In this document: piece after piece, positions 53,418-60,911 of the stretch | Position numbering within the stretch: position 1 is the first letter of the stretch | How the letters are laid out: each line of letters starts with the position of its first letter | From: DATIUV01 sp049322755 | GTDB lineage: Bacteria; Pseudomonadota; Gammaproteobacteria; Burkholderiales; UBA6910 | Assembly (NCBI GenBank): GCA_049322755.1 | Contig: JBMOQX010000037.1 | Coordinates: 62,001 to 126,000, forward strand | DNA: 64,000 nucleotides | Reading direction: 5' to 3' | Program-made: the position numbers and the translations under genes | Notes under the pieces: model-generated | Databases searched by the model: none | Seen by the model: the letters and a program-made list of their open reading frames with translations, nothing else | Told to the model about the DNA's origin: nothing

Positions 53418-55016
53418 ATGCAGCACGTTCAAACAGCACTGAGGAATAGCCCACGTGCTGATTTGGAGCGGCGCTTTACAGGTCGCTTCTACACACCTGC
53501 AGTGATCGCTGATCGGCTCGCGCAGCAGGCGCTCAGCATCTGTCCAGCTCCAAACTCGCTTGGGGATCCGTTCTGCGGCGACGGACGTTTAGTGATCGCT
53601 TGGGTACGGCAAGCGTCGCGATCGGCACGTCGCAGCCTTCGTCAAATTGTCCTGTGGGATTACGACGCTGACGCCGTCCGCATCGCGCGACAGCGCGTGC
53701 AAGCCGAGCTCTCTACCCTAGGCTGGACTAATTTCGTGTCCGTTCAAGCTGAGCCGTGCGATACGTTCGCTCGCGTCTCGCAGATGCTTGGCCGAATTGA
53801 AACAGTCATTACCAATCCACCATGGGAGCTATTGAAACCCGACGTCAGAGACCGCCTCAGTGAAGCTGGAAAATTTAAGGACCAGCTGCGGATCTATGCA
53901 GCAACCCTTGCACGTGAATTTCCAGGCGCACTGAGCGCAAAGGGCAAGGCAATGACGGGCTACGGCGTCAACCTTGCAAGGGCGGGTGCAATTGCCTCCG
54001 CGATGCTGGCGAGTGCGAAGGGAGCCGTAGCTATCGTTTTGCCGTCGAGTATCTTCGGCGATCAAGCATCTGCACCGTTCAGAAATGAGTTCTTTAGCCG
54101 CCTTCGGGTAGCTCGTCTTGATTGGTATCCAGCAGAAGCTCGACTCTTTGGCGGCGTGGATCAACCATTTGTCACAGCAGTTGCCGTCGCGGGCAGCGAA
54201 ACATCGTCTTTTCTATTAACTCGTTTCGACAAGAATCTCAGCGTATTCGACGAGCGGAGTTCCAAACTATCAGGAAATAGGGCAAAAGCGCTGGCATTCA
54301 ACGTGGCTGCTCATCACGAGGACATCGTGGCAGAGCTAGCTGCGAAGCACGCTCCTCTGGGACTACTAGAAGTCGACATGAGATACGGCTTGTGGTTAGG
54401 CCGCGAACTGGACGAAACGCGACTTGCGGATTCGCTGACGCGAGGGCGAGGTGGCGTCCCGTTTCTCAAAGGCCGCCACGTGTTTCCGTTCGAAATTGTA
54501 CGCGACGATGATTGGCGTGTGGATCCGAGGAAGCGTGAGATACCAAGCACGATTCGTGAAACTCGCCTTGCGTGGCGTGACGTATCTCGTCCGAATCAGC
54601 GCCGACGAATGCATGTTGCCGTGGTTCCTGCCGGGTATGTCACTGGCAACTCGCTAGGTGTTGGCTTCTTGCGCTACGCTCCGTGCGACTGGCTCGGCGT
54701 GCTTGTAGCAGTGATGAATAGCATGGTCTTCGAACTTCAGGTACGAGCGCATCTTGCCACGGCCCATGTGTCGCAGGGTGTTCTACGCCACTGTTCGATC
54801 CCTGTGCAGTGCTTTGAAGACGCCTCCATCCGAGGACGGATACTGACTCTAGTCGATGAACGGCTCGCTAGCAGGAACGAATTGCCAACGCTGGAAATCA
54901 CGATTGCTCGCGCATACGGATTGGCGAAAGAGCAGTTTGCGGATGTGTTGGACGCCTTCCCCAAATTGACCAATGCAGAACGCTCGGCTCATCTTCAGAC
55001 CGAGTGCTGGGCATGA
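53418..55016 (+). CDS. N6-adenine DNA methyltransferase of type II R-M system
   Basis: The 532-residue enzyme has motif X (FYTPAVIADRLAQQAL) first, motif I SLGDPFCGDGRLV near residue 50 and motif IV NPPWEL near residue 133: the gamma-class order of TaqI-like and Alw26I/Eco31I/Esp3I-type adenine methyltransferases. The C-terminal half (LKGRHVFPFEIV, LATAHVSQGVLRHCSIPV) should recognise the target. It ends in ATGA overlap with the cytosine methyltransferase. Two methylases for one asymmetric site is typical of type IIS systems. The target sequence is unknown. Confidence 0.88.
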   Translation: MQHVQTALRNSPRADLERRFTGRFYTPAVIADRLAQQALSICPAPNSLGDPFCGDGRLVIAWVRQASRSARRSLRQIVLWDYDADAVRIARQRVQAELSTLGWTNFVSVQAEPCDTFARVSQMLGRIETVITNPPWELLKPDVRDRLSEAGKFKDQLRIYAATLAREFPGALSAKGKAMTGYGVNLARAGAIASAMLASAKGAVAIVLPSSIFGDQASAPFRNEFFSRLRVARLDWYPAEARLFGGVDQPFVTAVAVAGSETSSFLLTRFDKNLSVFDERSSKLSGNRAKALAFNVAAHHEDIVAELAAKHAPLGLLEVDMRYGLWLGRELDETRLADSLTRGRGGVPFLKGRHVFPFEIVRDDDWRVDPRKREIPSTIRETRLAWRDVSRPNQRRRMHVAVVPAGYVTGNSLGVGFLRYAPCDWLGVLVAVMNSMVFELQVRAHLATAHVSQGVLRHCSIPVQCFEDASIRGRILTLVDERLASRNELPTLEITIARAYGLAKEQFADVLDAFPKLTNAERSAHLQTECWA

Positions 55017-56239
55017 TTCCGAACCACATCGCGCCCAAGTTGAGCGAGCTCGACCTGATGGTCGCACGCGCGGTCCCGCCGGGTGGCAATTGGAAAGACA
55101 TTCCCGAGTCCGTGCCATCACAGCGGCTGCAGCAAATTCGGGACAGCTATGCTCGTGGAGAGGGTAGTCGTTCTACCTATTACGGACGCCTTCTGGCCGG
55201 CGAGCCCGCGTACACGATCTCGACCTATTTCACACGTCCCGGCAACGGGTGTCACCTGCATTTTGACCCGAGTCAGGACAGAACCCTTTCGTATCGCGAG
55301 GCGGCACGGCTGCAAAGCTTTCCCGACTCCTTCGTCTTCACTGGTTCGCATGGGGCGGTTGCGAAACAAATTGGCAACGCCGTGCCTCCTTTGCTCGCGT
55401 ACTGGCTGGCGAAAGCGTTTGGTAAGCCTGGATTACTCGTCGATCTCTTCGCCGGTGCGGGTGGCCTCTCGTTGGGTTTTCACTGGGCTGGGTGGAGAAG
55501 TATCGTCGCGTCGGACATTGACGAGTGCGCCATGGAAACCTTCGCGCGCAACATCCACCCAAACGTGATTGTGGGCGACATCCGCGACCGCGACGTACGC
55601 GCCAACATTATCAAGGCGGCTGGCCTGCGCCCCAGGTCGGCTACGTGCGTTTTGGTCGGAGGACCGCCCTGCCAAGGATTTTCGACCGCCGGCAACCGTC
55701 GGTCCCGAGGCGACAGACGCAATCACCTCTTCCGAGACTATTGCGCTCTGGTTGAGGCGATTGCTCCGGATGCTTTCCTATTCGAAAACGTCACGGGCCT
55801 CCTCAACATGGAAGGCGGAGCCGTGTTTCGCGAGATCGTCGCCGAATTGAAGAAAGTCGCGGACGACGTCCGGGTGTTCCGGATCTCGGCTCAGGATTAC
55901 GGTGTCCCACAGCGCCGTCAGCGCGTGATCATTGTCGGCTTTAGAACCGGTACCCCTATCCAGCTAGCCGCGGGTCCTCTTATCGGAGGGCTGCTTGGTG
56001 GGATGCCGATCTCCGTGGCCGAAGCGCTCGCGGACATGCCGGCGCTCGCCGCTGGGGAGGATGGAACGAGCAAGAACTATCGATCGCGGCCTTCCGCTGA
56101 TTACCAGAAGCTGATGCGAGGTGAACTTGGCGCATCGACATTTGTCGACGTGCTTGCCCGACGTAGTCGCGGTGACTACAGCACAGCTAAGTCGGGTAGG
56201 CGTTCTGCCCCACAGCGCGACACAAGCACGGCCTACTAA
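55013..56239 (+). CDS. Circularly permuted C5-cytosine DNA methyltransferase
   Basis: The 408-residue enzyme has the motifs of C5 methyltransferases in a rotated order. Motif IX-like YREAARLQSFPDSFVF and motif X QIGNAVPPLLAYWLAKAF (about residues 95-130) come first. Motif I LLVDLFAGAGGLSLGF (about 140), the catalytic cysteine in GGPPCQGFSTAG (about 218), ENVTGLL (about 257) and QDYGVPQRRQRVIIVG (about 300) follow. Part of the target-recognition region is therefore at each end. Permuted enzymes such as M.BssHII are known. ATG 55013 overlaps the previous stop; 55004 is possible. Confidence 0.92.
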   Translation: MIPNHIAPKLSELDLMVARAVPPGGNWKDIPESVPSQRLQQIRDSYARGEGSRSTYYGRLLAGEPAYTISTYFTRPGNGCHLHFDPSQDRTLSYREAARLQSFPDSFVFTGSHGAVAKQIGNAVPPLLAYWLAKAFGKPGLLVDLFAGAGGLSLGFHWAGWRSIVASDIDECAMETFARNIHPNVIVGDIRDRDVRANIIKAAGLRPRSATCVLVGGPPCQGFSTAGNRRSRGDRRNHLFRDYCALVEAIAPDAFLFENVTGLLNMEGGAVFREIVAELKKVADDVRVFRISAQDYGVPQRRQRVIIVGFRTGTPIQLAAGPLIGGLLGGMPISVAEALADMPALAAGEDGTSKNYRSRPSADYQKLMRGELGASTFVDVLARRSRGDYSTAKSGRRSAPQRDTSTAY

Positions 56240-56305
56240 CTATTTTTCCGAGCGGATTATCGATGCCGATGAGTATATCGCGCGAATCGCCAGACCATAG
56301 CACGG

Positions 56306-57613
56306 ATGATTAACGTAACGAGTGCGCTGTTCGCCAGCTCGTTGAAACAGTTGGCTGCATACAAGTCCTCGCTCGGATCGGACGCAAGAGGAAGATTCCT
56401 GCAACTCTTCCTTGGCTTGAAGTTTTATCAAAACGAAGTGCCCAGCATGTTCTCGGGTTCGTTCGTTAGTACGGAGGTTGTGCAGACCTTACTCGACGAT
56501 TTGTATGCCAAGGCTTCTCGTCCGCTTAATGCATGCGTGCTGATGCTGTTAGAAGGGACATTTCTCGCACGAACTGGGGTGATCGGTGTCGGCAACACCA
56601 CCGCCCAGAATACTTGGCGCAACAATCTAAATCTTCAGAAGGGCATCGGCTGTTACGCCCCGCCAAGTGATCTTTCGAGCAAGACGTTTTTGCATCAGAG
56701 CCGCCTCCAATGCAAGTATCTCAGCCCTGTCGTCGCCGGCGAGCTCGCCGGGGCAACGTGCTCTCTCGCTGTCGATAGTCCGAGGTACAGAAACGAGGAT
56801 CACCGAAAGTGGTTGCGTATCGAGACCGCGGGAGGTGCCTACGCTGCAGTAGATTTCAACGACACAACCAATTTCGCCCCTTACGTAGCTCCAGGCGGGA
56901 AGAAAGTGCCGTTAGTGCCGTTGATCGGTGCGCTGTATTTCGACGCGACTCCAGGGCTGAGCATAGCGTCCAGAACTGCAGTTGATATCGCAGCTTTCGC
57001 ATCAGATTTCAACATGTCCGCATCGGAGCTAAGTTCCTACTTTGATGCAGCAGCAACGAATCCGTACAACGCTGCCATCCTTGCGGCCTTTGCTGGGTTC
57101 TCGATTGGCGCACCCCCAACGGCGACCCCGATTTCTGCACCGCCCGCCGTTAGCCCCACTTTAAAGAAGAAAAAGAAACCGTCAACAATTCCAGCTCCAG
57201 TATTGTCAGGAACGCAAGTAACGCCGCCAACCACGAACTCCGGTTGGGAAGCCGAGCAATTCGTCGCTAAAGCGATGACGGCATCGGGCTGGACTGTATA
57301 TGATGTATCAAGGCAGCGGCTCGGTTACGACCTACTAGCGAAGCGTGGCGTGGTCACTCGCTATGTCGATGTGAAGAGCTCGGTAGGATCGTGCAGCCCG
57401 ACGATGACACTTCGTGAGTGGCAGCAAGCCAAGGTTCACGGGCCTGCTTACGTGCTGGCAATCGCCGAGAATTTCAATCCGTTGGGAGTGAACGCGATCT
57501 TCTGGGTCTTAGATCCGACGAACTCTTGCGCCGCTTCTCCCGCTACCACCACTCAATACGCGATCTCTCGCACTTCGTGGCGTGCTGCGGTGATTGATAT
57601 CGCGGATCTGTAG
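56306..57613 (+). CDS. Candidate restriction endonuclease (DUF3883-like nuclease domain)
   Basis: The 435-residue protein has an unrecognised N-terminal 280 residues (ALYFDATPGLSIASRTAVDI), a lysine/proline linker (LKKKKKPSTIPAP) and a C-terminal domain GWEAEQFVAKAMTASGWTVY, LGYDLLAKRG, RYVDVKSS near residue 352, with the D...D-x-K spacing of a PD-(D/E)XK nuclease of the DUF3883 kind. Position after two methyltransferases makes it the likely restriction enzyme. The N-terminal part may recognise DNA. No direct homologue is recalled. Confidence 0.72.
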   Translation: MINVTSALFASSLKQLAAYKSSLGSDARGRFLQLFLGLKFYQNEVPSMFSGSFVSTEVVQTLLDDLYAKASRPLNACVLMLLEGTFLARTGVIGVGNTTAQNTWRNNLNLQKGIGCYAPPSDLSSKTFLHQSRLQCKYLSPVVAGELAGATCSLAVDSPRYRNEDHRKWLRIETAGGAYAAVDFNDTTNFAPYVAPGGKKVPLVPLIGALYFDATPGLSIASRTAVDIAAFASDFNMSASELSSYFDAAATNPYNAAILAAFAGFSIGAPPTATPISAPPAVSPTLKKKKKPSTIPAPVLSGTQVTPPTTNSGWEAEQFVAKAMTASGWTVYDVSRQRLGYDLLAKRGVVTRYVDVKSSVGSCSPTMTLREWQQAKVHGPAYVLAIAENFNPLGVNAIFWVLDPTNSCAASPATTTQYAISRTSWRAAVIDIADL

Positions 57614-57682
57614 ACTGCTTGCTGGACCACTGATCTCGTCAACCTGTCTGGTGTCGGTCGCTCTACTCAATGTCGGACGGCG

Positions 57683-58876
57683 ATGCGTGCATTTTCAGCG
57701 ATGACTAACAACGATATCAAGAGGCTACTGGAAGCTCAGGAGGCATTGCGCCAACTTGAACCGTTTTCTGGCGCACTGAAAGCCTTCGAAGAAAGCGCGA
57801 GCCTCCGCCGGCTGGTACAAGACGCGAATCGTCACCAGGAGGCAATGCGCGCTCTCCTTGGGCCCCTCGATGAATTGTACCGAGCGGACCTTGTGATGCC
57901 GGTATTACCGCTCGCTCGTGAGCTCGAAGGGCTGCGAACGATGCTCGACGAGATTCAGACGCGATTCCGTCTTCCCGAAATCGTTGAAGCGACCAAATTA
58001 TTTCGGGACTGGGAGAGCAGCACCACCACAAGCGTGATAAGGCGGTATCAGGAACAGGCGTCCGAGGTTCAGAATGCAATTGAACGAATGCGTGTCCCGT
58101 GGCTCGACATTCAAGATGAACTTCGCTCGATCAAAGGTTTCGCCGAGTTGCAAGGCATCGGATACGCGCTGCGCACCATGCCGGCCTTCGACAGGCACTT
58201 GGCCGACGCGATACGGATCGATCTCGGCGACTGGCGGGATAAACTCGATTGGCCGTCTGAGATCTTTACCGATTCGCTCGCGCGCGCGGCGTTTTACGCC
58301 GCACGTGGTTTCGATCCCGCCCTAACCACGTTCCCAGCGGCAGCGTTCGCGCAGAGCATTAGTATCGCGGGACTTAGGGGCGTGCCGCCGCCGCTGATAT
58401 CAGCTTACTACGTCGAGCCTGAGGCCGAAGAGAAAGATGAGCAGGAGGCCGGCTTAGAGCGCACGAACGCAGCCCATGACCGGTTACAGCGTTTCGAAAG
58501 CCAGATGCGCAAGTTCATCGACGAGATGATGAGGGCAGCCTTCGGCGAGGAGTGGACTAAGCATCAGGTTCCCGGCGACATCCGCACGGCATGGCTTGAA
58601 AAACGAGGGAAAGCGAAGGACGGCGGCGAGCCCGAGTGGCCCATTATCGCCTATGCGGACTTCACCGACTACGTGCCTATCATCACACGCAAGGACAACT
58701 GGAAGAAAGCCTTTGAGCCGATCTTCAGGCGGCCGGCTTTCGTGCAAGAGTCCTTTCAGCGGCTCTATCCAATCCGCGTCTGCACCATGCACGGCCGACT
58801 TATCACGCAGGACGATGAGCTGTACCTGTACGTCGAGACGAAGCGCCTCCTGGCGGCCATCGGGATCAAGACCTAA
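57683..58876 (+). CDS. Swt1-type HEPN domain protein
   Basis: The 397-residue protein has a long helical, coiled-coil-prone N-terminal part (residues 1-170) and a C-terminal domain with FESQMRKFIDEMMRAAFGEE, IIAYADFTDYVPIITRKDNW and RLYPIRVCTMHGR. The R-x4-H in RVCTMH fits the HEPN ribonuclease active site, and the surrounding pattern fits the Swt1-like HEPN family. Such proteins often accompany restriction systems. Start could be ATG 57701. A toxic RNase that acts when restriction fails is a reasonable guess. Confidence 0.75.
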   Translation: MRAFSAMTNNDIKRLLEAQEALRQLEPFSGALKAFEESASLRRLVQDANRHQEAMRALLGPLDELYRADLVMPVLPLARELEGLRTMLDEIQTRFRLPEIVEATKLFRDWESSTTTSVIRRYQEQASEVQNAIERMRVPWLDIQDELRSIKGFAELQGIGYALRTMPAFDRHLADAIRIDLGDWRDKLDWPSEIFTDSLARAAFYAARGFDPALTTFPAAAFAQSISIAGLRGVPPPLISAYYVEPEAEEKDEQEAGLERTNAAHDRLQRFESQMRKFIDEMMRAAFGEEWTKHQVPGDIRTAWLEKRGKAKDGGEPEWPIIAYADFTDYVPIITRKDNWKKAFEPIFRRPAFVQESFQRLYPIRVCTMHGRLITQDDELYLYVETKRLLAAIGIKT

Positions 58877-59019
58877 GAAGCGCCATGCCTGAACGGCACG
58901 TAGCCATTTCGTAACGCTTCGTGGCTTCCTCTGCCTTGTTTGAGGCTTCGTACTGCTGCTCTCGGAACTTGGCGTGTGTCGCAAGAGCTTGATTGATAAT
59001 GCTCCTCGAACTGACCTTT

Positions 59020-59068
59020 GGACTGTTAATCCGCAGGTCCCTGGTTCGAGCCCAGGTCGGGGAGCCAC
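59020..59068. repeat. attR of island 2
   Basis: Identical 49-bp copy of the tRNA-Asn 3' segment at 44389-44437, without the 5' half of the tRNA. Confidence 0.95.
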
Positions 59069-59084
59069 CCACCGCCCGCTCCCG

Positions 59085-59905
59085 TCATTCCCGAAAGTCG
59101 ATCAGCTCCGCCACCGGCAGGCCGCCCATATCGCGCAGCTTGTCGTATTTCGGCGCAGCGGGATCGATCAGGTCGGCCATCCGCGCAAAGTTTCTTTCCC
59201 TCCACGAAGGTTTCGCGCCCGTCTTCCGTGTGGCGCCGGACGCCATAGCGCACGCGGGCGAGGTGATCGCCGCTGACCTTGCTGACGAAGTTCTTCGTTG
59301 CCCAGATGGCGCCGTGGCGTGCCAGGTCGCCAAGCCGCGCCGCGTGGTTGATCGTCTCCCCCGCCACGGTGAATTTCGATGCTGGCGGGCGTGTTGCACG
59401 TGCCGAGCCAATCGTGGTCCTCGTTCAGGCCGATGTTGAGATGCAGCTGTGTAAGCCAGCCTTTGCGCGTCCGCCAGGCGCGGTCGATGCGGTCCATCTC
59501 GCGGTTGAGCTGCCAGGCGCACGCCAGCGCGTTGTCGATATAACGGCAGTCCGGCTGTGGAAAGAAATAACGGACCATGCCGTCCCCGACGTACTTGCCA
59601 TGGATGCCGTAATAGCGCCGGAACAGCGGCTCCATCGCCGCCCGGATCTCGTCGATCAGCGCGGGGTATTCGTCCGGCGGCAGCTCGGCGCAGATGCGCA
59701 CCGCCGGACAGGGAATCGTTTCCACGGTGAGGGTGAGATCGCCTCCCTCCGCGAGGGCGCCCGCGGTCCTGCGACCGTCGCCGAGGGTGGCAGCGCCCGG
59801 CATTCTCAGGACGGACGACTTCGGTTGCGGGGCCGAGGCAGCAAGGCGGCCGACGATCTCGTCCATGCTGAGGTCTTGTCGCTTCAACTGTTTAATCTGA
59901 TTCAC
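59085..59905 (-). pseudogene. Adenylate/guanylate cyclase, frameshifted
   Basis: The class III cyclase catalytic domain is recognisable but split over three frames. The N-terminal part runs to NIGLNEDHDWLGT; one extra A near 59371-59376 (GAAATTC) moves the frame to VAGETINHAARLGDLARHGA; a second shift near 59191-59203 leads to RNFARMADLIDPAAPKYDKL and the stop at 59085. The 5' start (GTG 59905 or ATG 59866) is unsure. It may be a decayed gene or contain homopolymer assembly errors. It abuts attR of island 2 but is chromosomal. Confidence 0.75.
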
Positions 59906-59957
59906 GGTGTCTAACGCAGCCGCTGGAAAGTACCCCGACCGGCGCGGGCGAATCCGG

Positions 59958-60911
59958 GTGCCGTGGATCTTGGAGAGGCGTGGCCTCGCAGGGCGAGTCG
60001 CCCGGACGTTCGTGGCGGCGGCCGTGGCGATTCAGGGAATGGCGGCCATGGCCCAGGAAACCCTGCCCCCCAGCCTGCTGTTGATTGCCTCGGATCGCCT
60101 CCAGGATCCCAACTTTCGCCGGACCGTGGTGCTGGTGCTGCAGACGCCGGGCGGGCCGTTCGGTTTCGTACTCAACCGGCCGTCGCCGGTAACAGTCGGC
60201 GAGGTCCTACCGCAAGCGCCTCCGGCATTGGCGGCAGCGCGGGTTTACGCGGGAGGGCCCGTGTCGCCCCGGACGGTCGGCGCCCTGTTCTCCGCGCCGG
60301 AAACTCCGCCCCGGTCGTTGCCGGTGCTGGAAGAACTGTATTTCTCGGTGGACCCGACCACCATTGCCGGGATTCTCGGGGCCGCGGAGCCGCCCCGGCG
60401 TCTGCGCGTGTTCGCGGGATACGCGGGTTGGGCGCCGGGCCAGCTGGAAAGCGAACTGGCGCGCGGGGACTGGTGGGTCTGGCCCGCCGACGAAAGCACG
60501 GTGTTCGACATTCCGGCCGAGCGGCTATGGCCGTTGCTCTACGGCCGTGCGACGGCGCGCCGGGCCGGGGTGCCGCCGCTACCGGCGCGGGGTCACGGGG
60601 GCTGGCCGGGGGCCGCCGCCGGAGCGAGCGTCGAGGACCTGAAAGAACACCTCGTCCTGGCGGATCATGCCGAGTTCGGCGCGGGCGCGCTCTTCGATCG
60701 CGTCCGTGCCCTGCTTGAGATCCCGGACCTCGGCGTCGAGCGCGGCATTGCGCGCGCGCAACCGGGCGTTGTGATCGCGCTGCCGCTCGACGCGGCGGTC
60801 GAGATCGCGCACCGTGAGCCAGCTTCCCTTGCCCATCCACAGCGGATACTGCAGCGAGGCCAGGAGCGCCAGCAACACGGCAGCGAGCAGCTTCATTGGC
60901 GCAGCTGGTAG
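59958..60911 (+). CDS. YqgE/AlgH family protein with C-terminal extension
   Basis: The core (residues about 35-210: LLLIASDRLQDPNFRRTVVL, GPFGFVLNRPSPVTV, FAGYAGWAPGQLESELARGD, WPLLYG) is the YqgE/AlgH (DUF179) family, of unsettled function. An N-terminal hydrophobic segment (FVAAAVAIQGMAAMAQE) may be a signal peptide, unusual for the family. No stop appears after the usual end; the frame continues about 110 residues through the whole antisense of ftsB. GTG 59958 is preferred over 59907. Confidence 0.75.
   Translation: MPWILERRGLAGRVARTFVAAAVAIQGMAAMAQETLPPSLLLIASDRLQDPNFRRTVVLVLQTPGGPFGFVLNRPSPVTVGEVLPQAPPALAAARVYAGGPVSPRTVGALFSAPETPPRSLPVLEELYFSVDPTTIAGILGAAEPPRRLRVFAGYAGWAPGQLESELARGDWWVWPADESTVFDIPAERLWPLLYGRATARRAGVPPLPARGHGGWPGAAAGASVEDLKEHLVLADHAEFGAGALFDRVRALLEIPDLGVERGIARAQPGVVIALPLDAAVEIAHREPASLAHPQRILQRGQERQQHGSEQLHWRSW
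60579..60896 (-). CDS. ftsB: Cell division protein FtsB
   Basis: FtsB is a small bitopic protein of the divisome FtsQLB complex. The 105-residue product has one N-terminal membrane helix (LLAAVLLALLASLQYPLW), a periplasmic leucine-zipper coiled coil (LDRRVERQRDHNARLRARNA, LDAEVRDLKQGTDAIEERAR) and the conserved ELGMIRQDEVFFQV. It overlaps the eno stop by four bases. The plus-strand YqgE extension is antisense to all of it. Confidence 0.92.
   Translation of the reverse strand: MKLLAAVLLALLASLQYPLWMGKGSWLTVRDLDRRVERQRDHNARLRARNAALDAEVRDLKQGTDAIEERARAELGMIRQDEVFFQVLDARSGGGPRPAPVTPRR

Larger units (their letters stand above)
44389..59068. mobile_element. Island 2: tRNA-Asn genomic island with defence genes
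   Basis: A 14.7-kb element lies between 49-bp direct repeats of the tRNA-Asn 3' end. It carries a tyrosine integrase next to the tRNA, an AlpA-like protein, an Integrase_1-type protein, a long structured non-coding stretch, an RHH protein, and a defence cluster with nuclease-helicase, Vsr, two DNA methyltransferases, a candidate restriction enzyme and a HEPN protein. No transfer or phage structural genes are visible. Base composition of the defence part is lower in GC than the chromosome. Confidence 0.9.

Noticed and set aside
58484..59068. Minus-strand frame starting APRPGLEPGTCGL
   Set aside because: Again derived from antisense of the tRNA copy and of the HEPN gene.
58866..59072. Minus-strand frame ending in PTWARTRDLRIN-type sequence at attR
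   Set aside because: It translates the tRNA-Asn fragment in antisense, a common artefact next to tRNA att sites.
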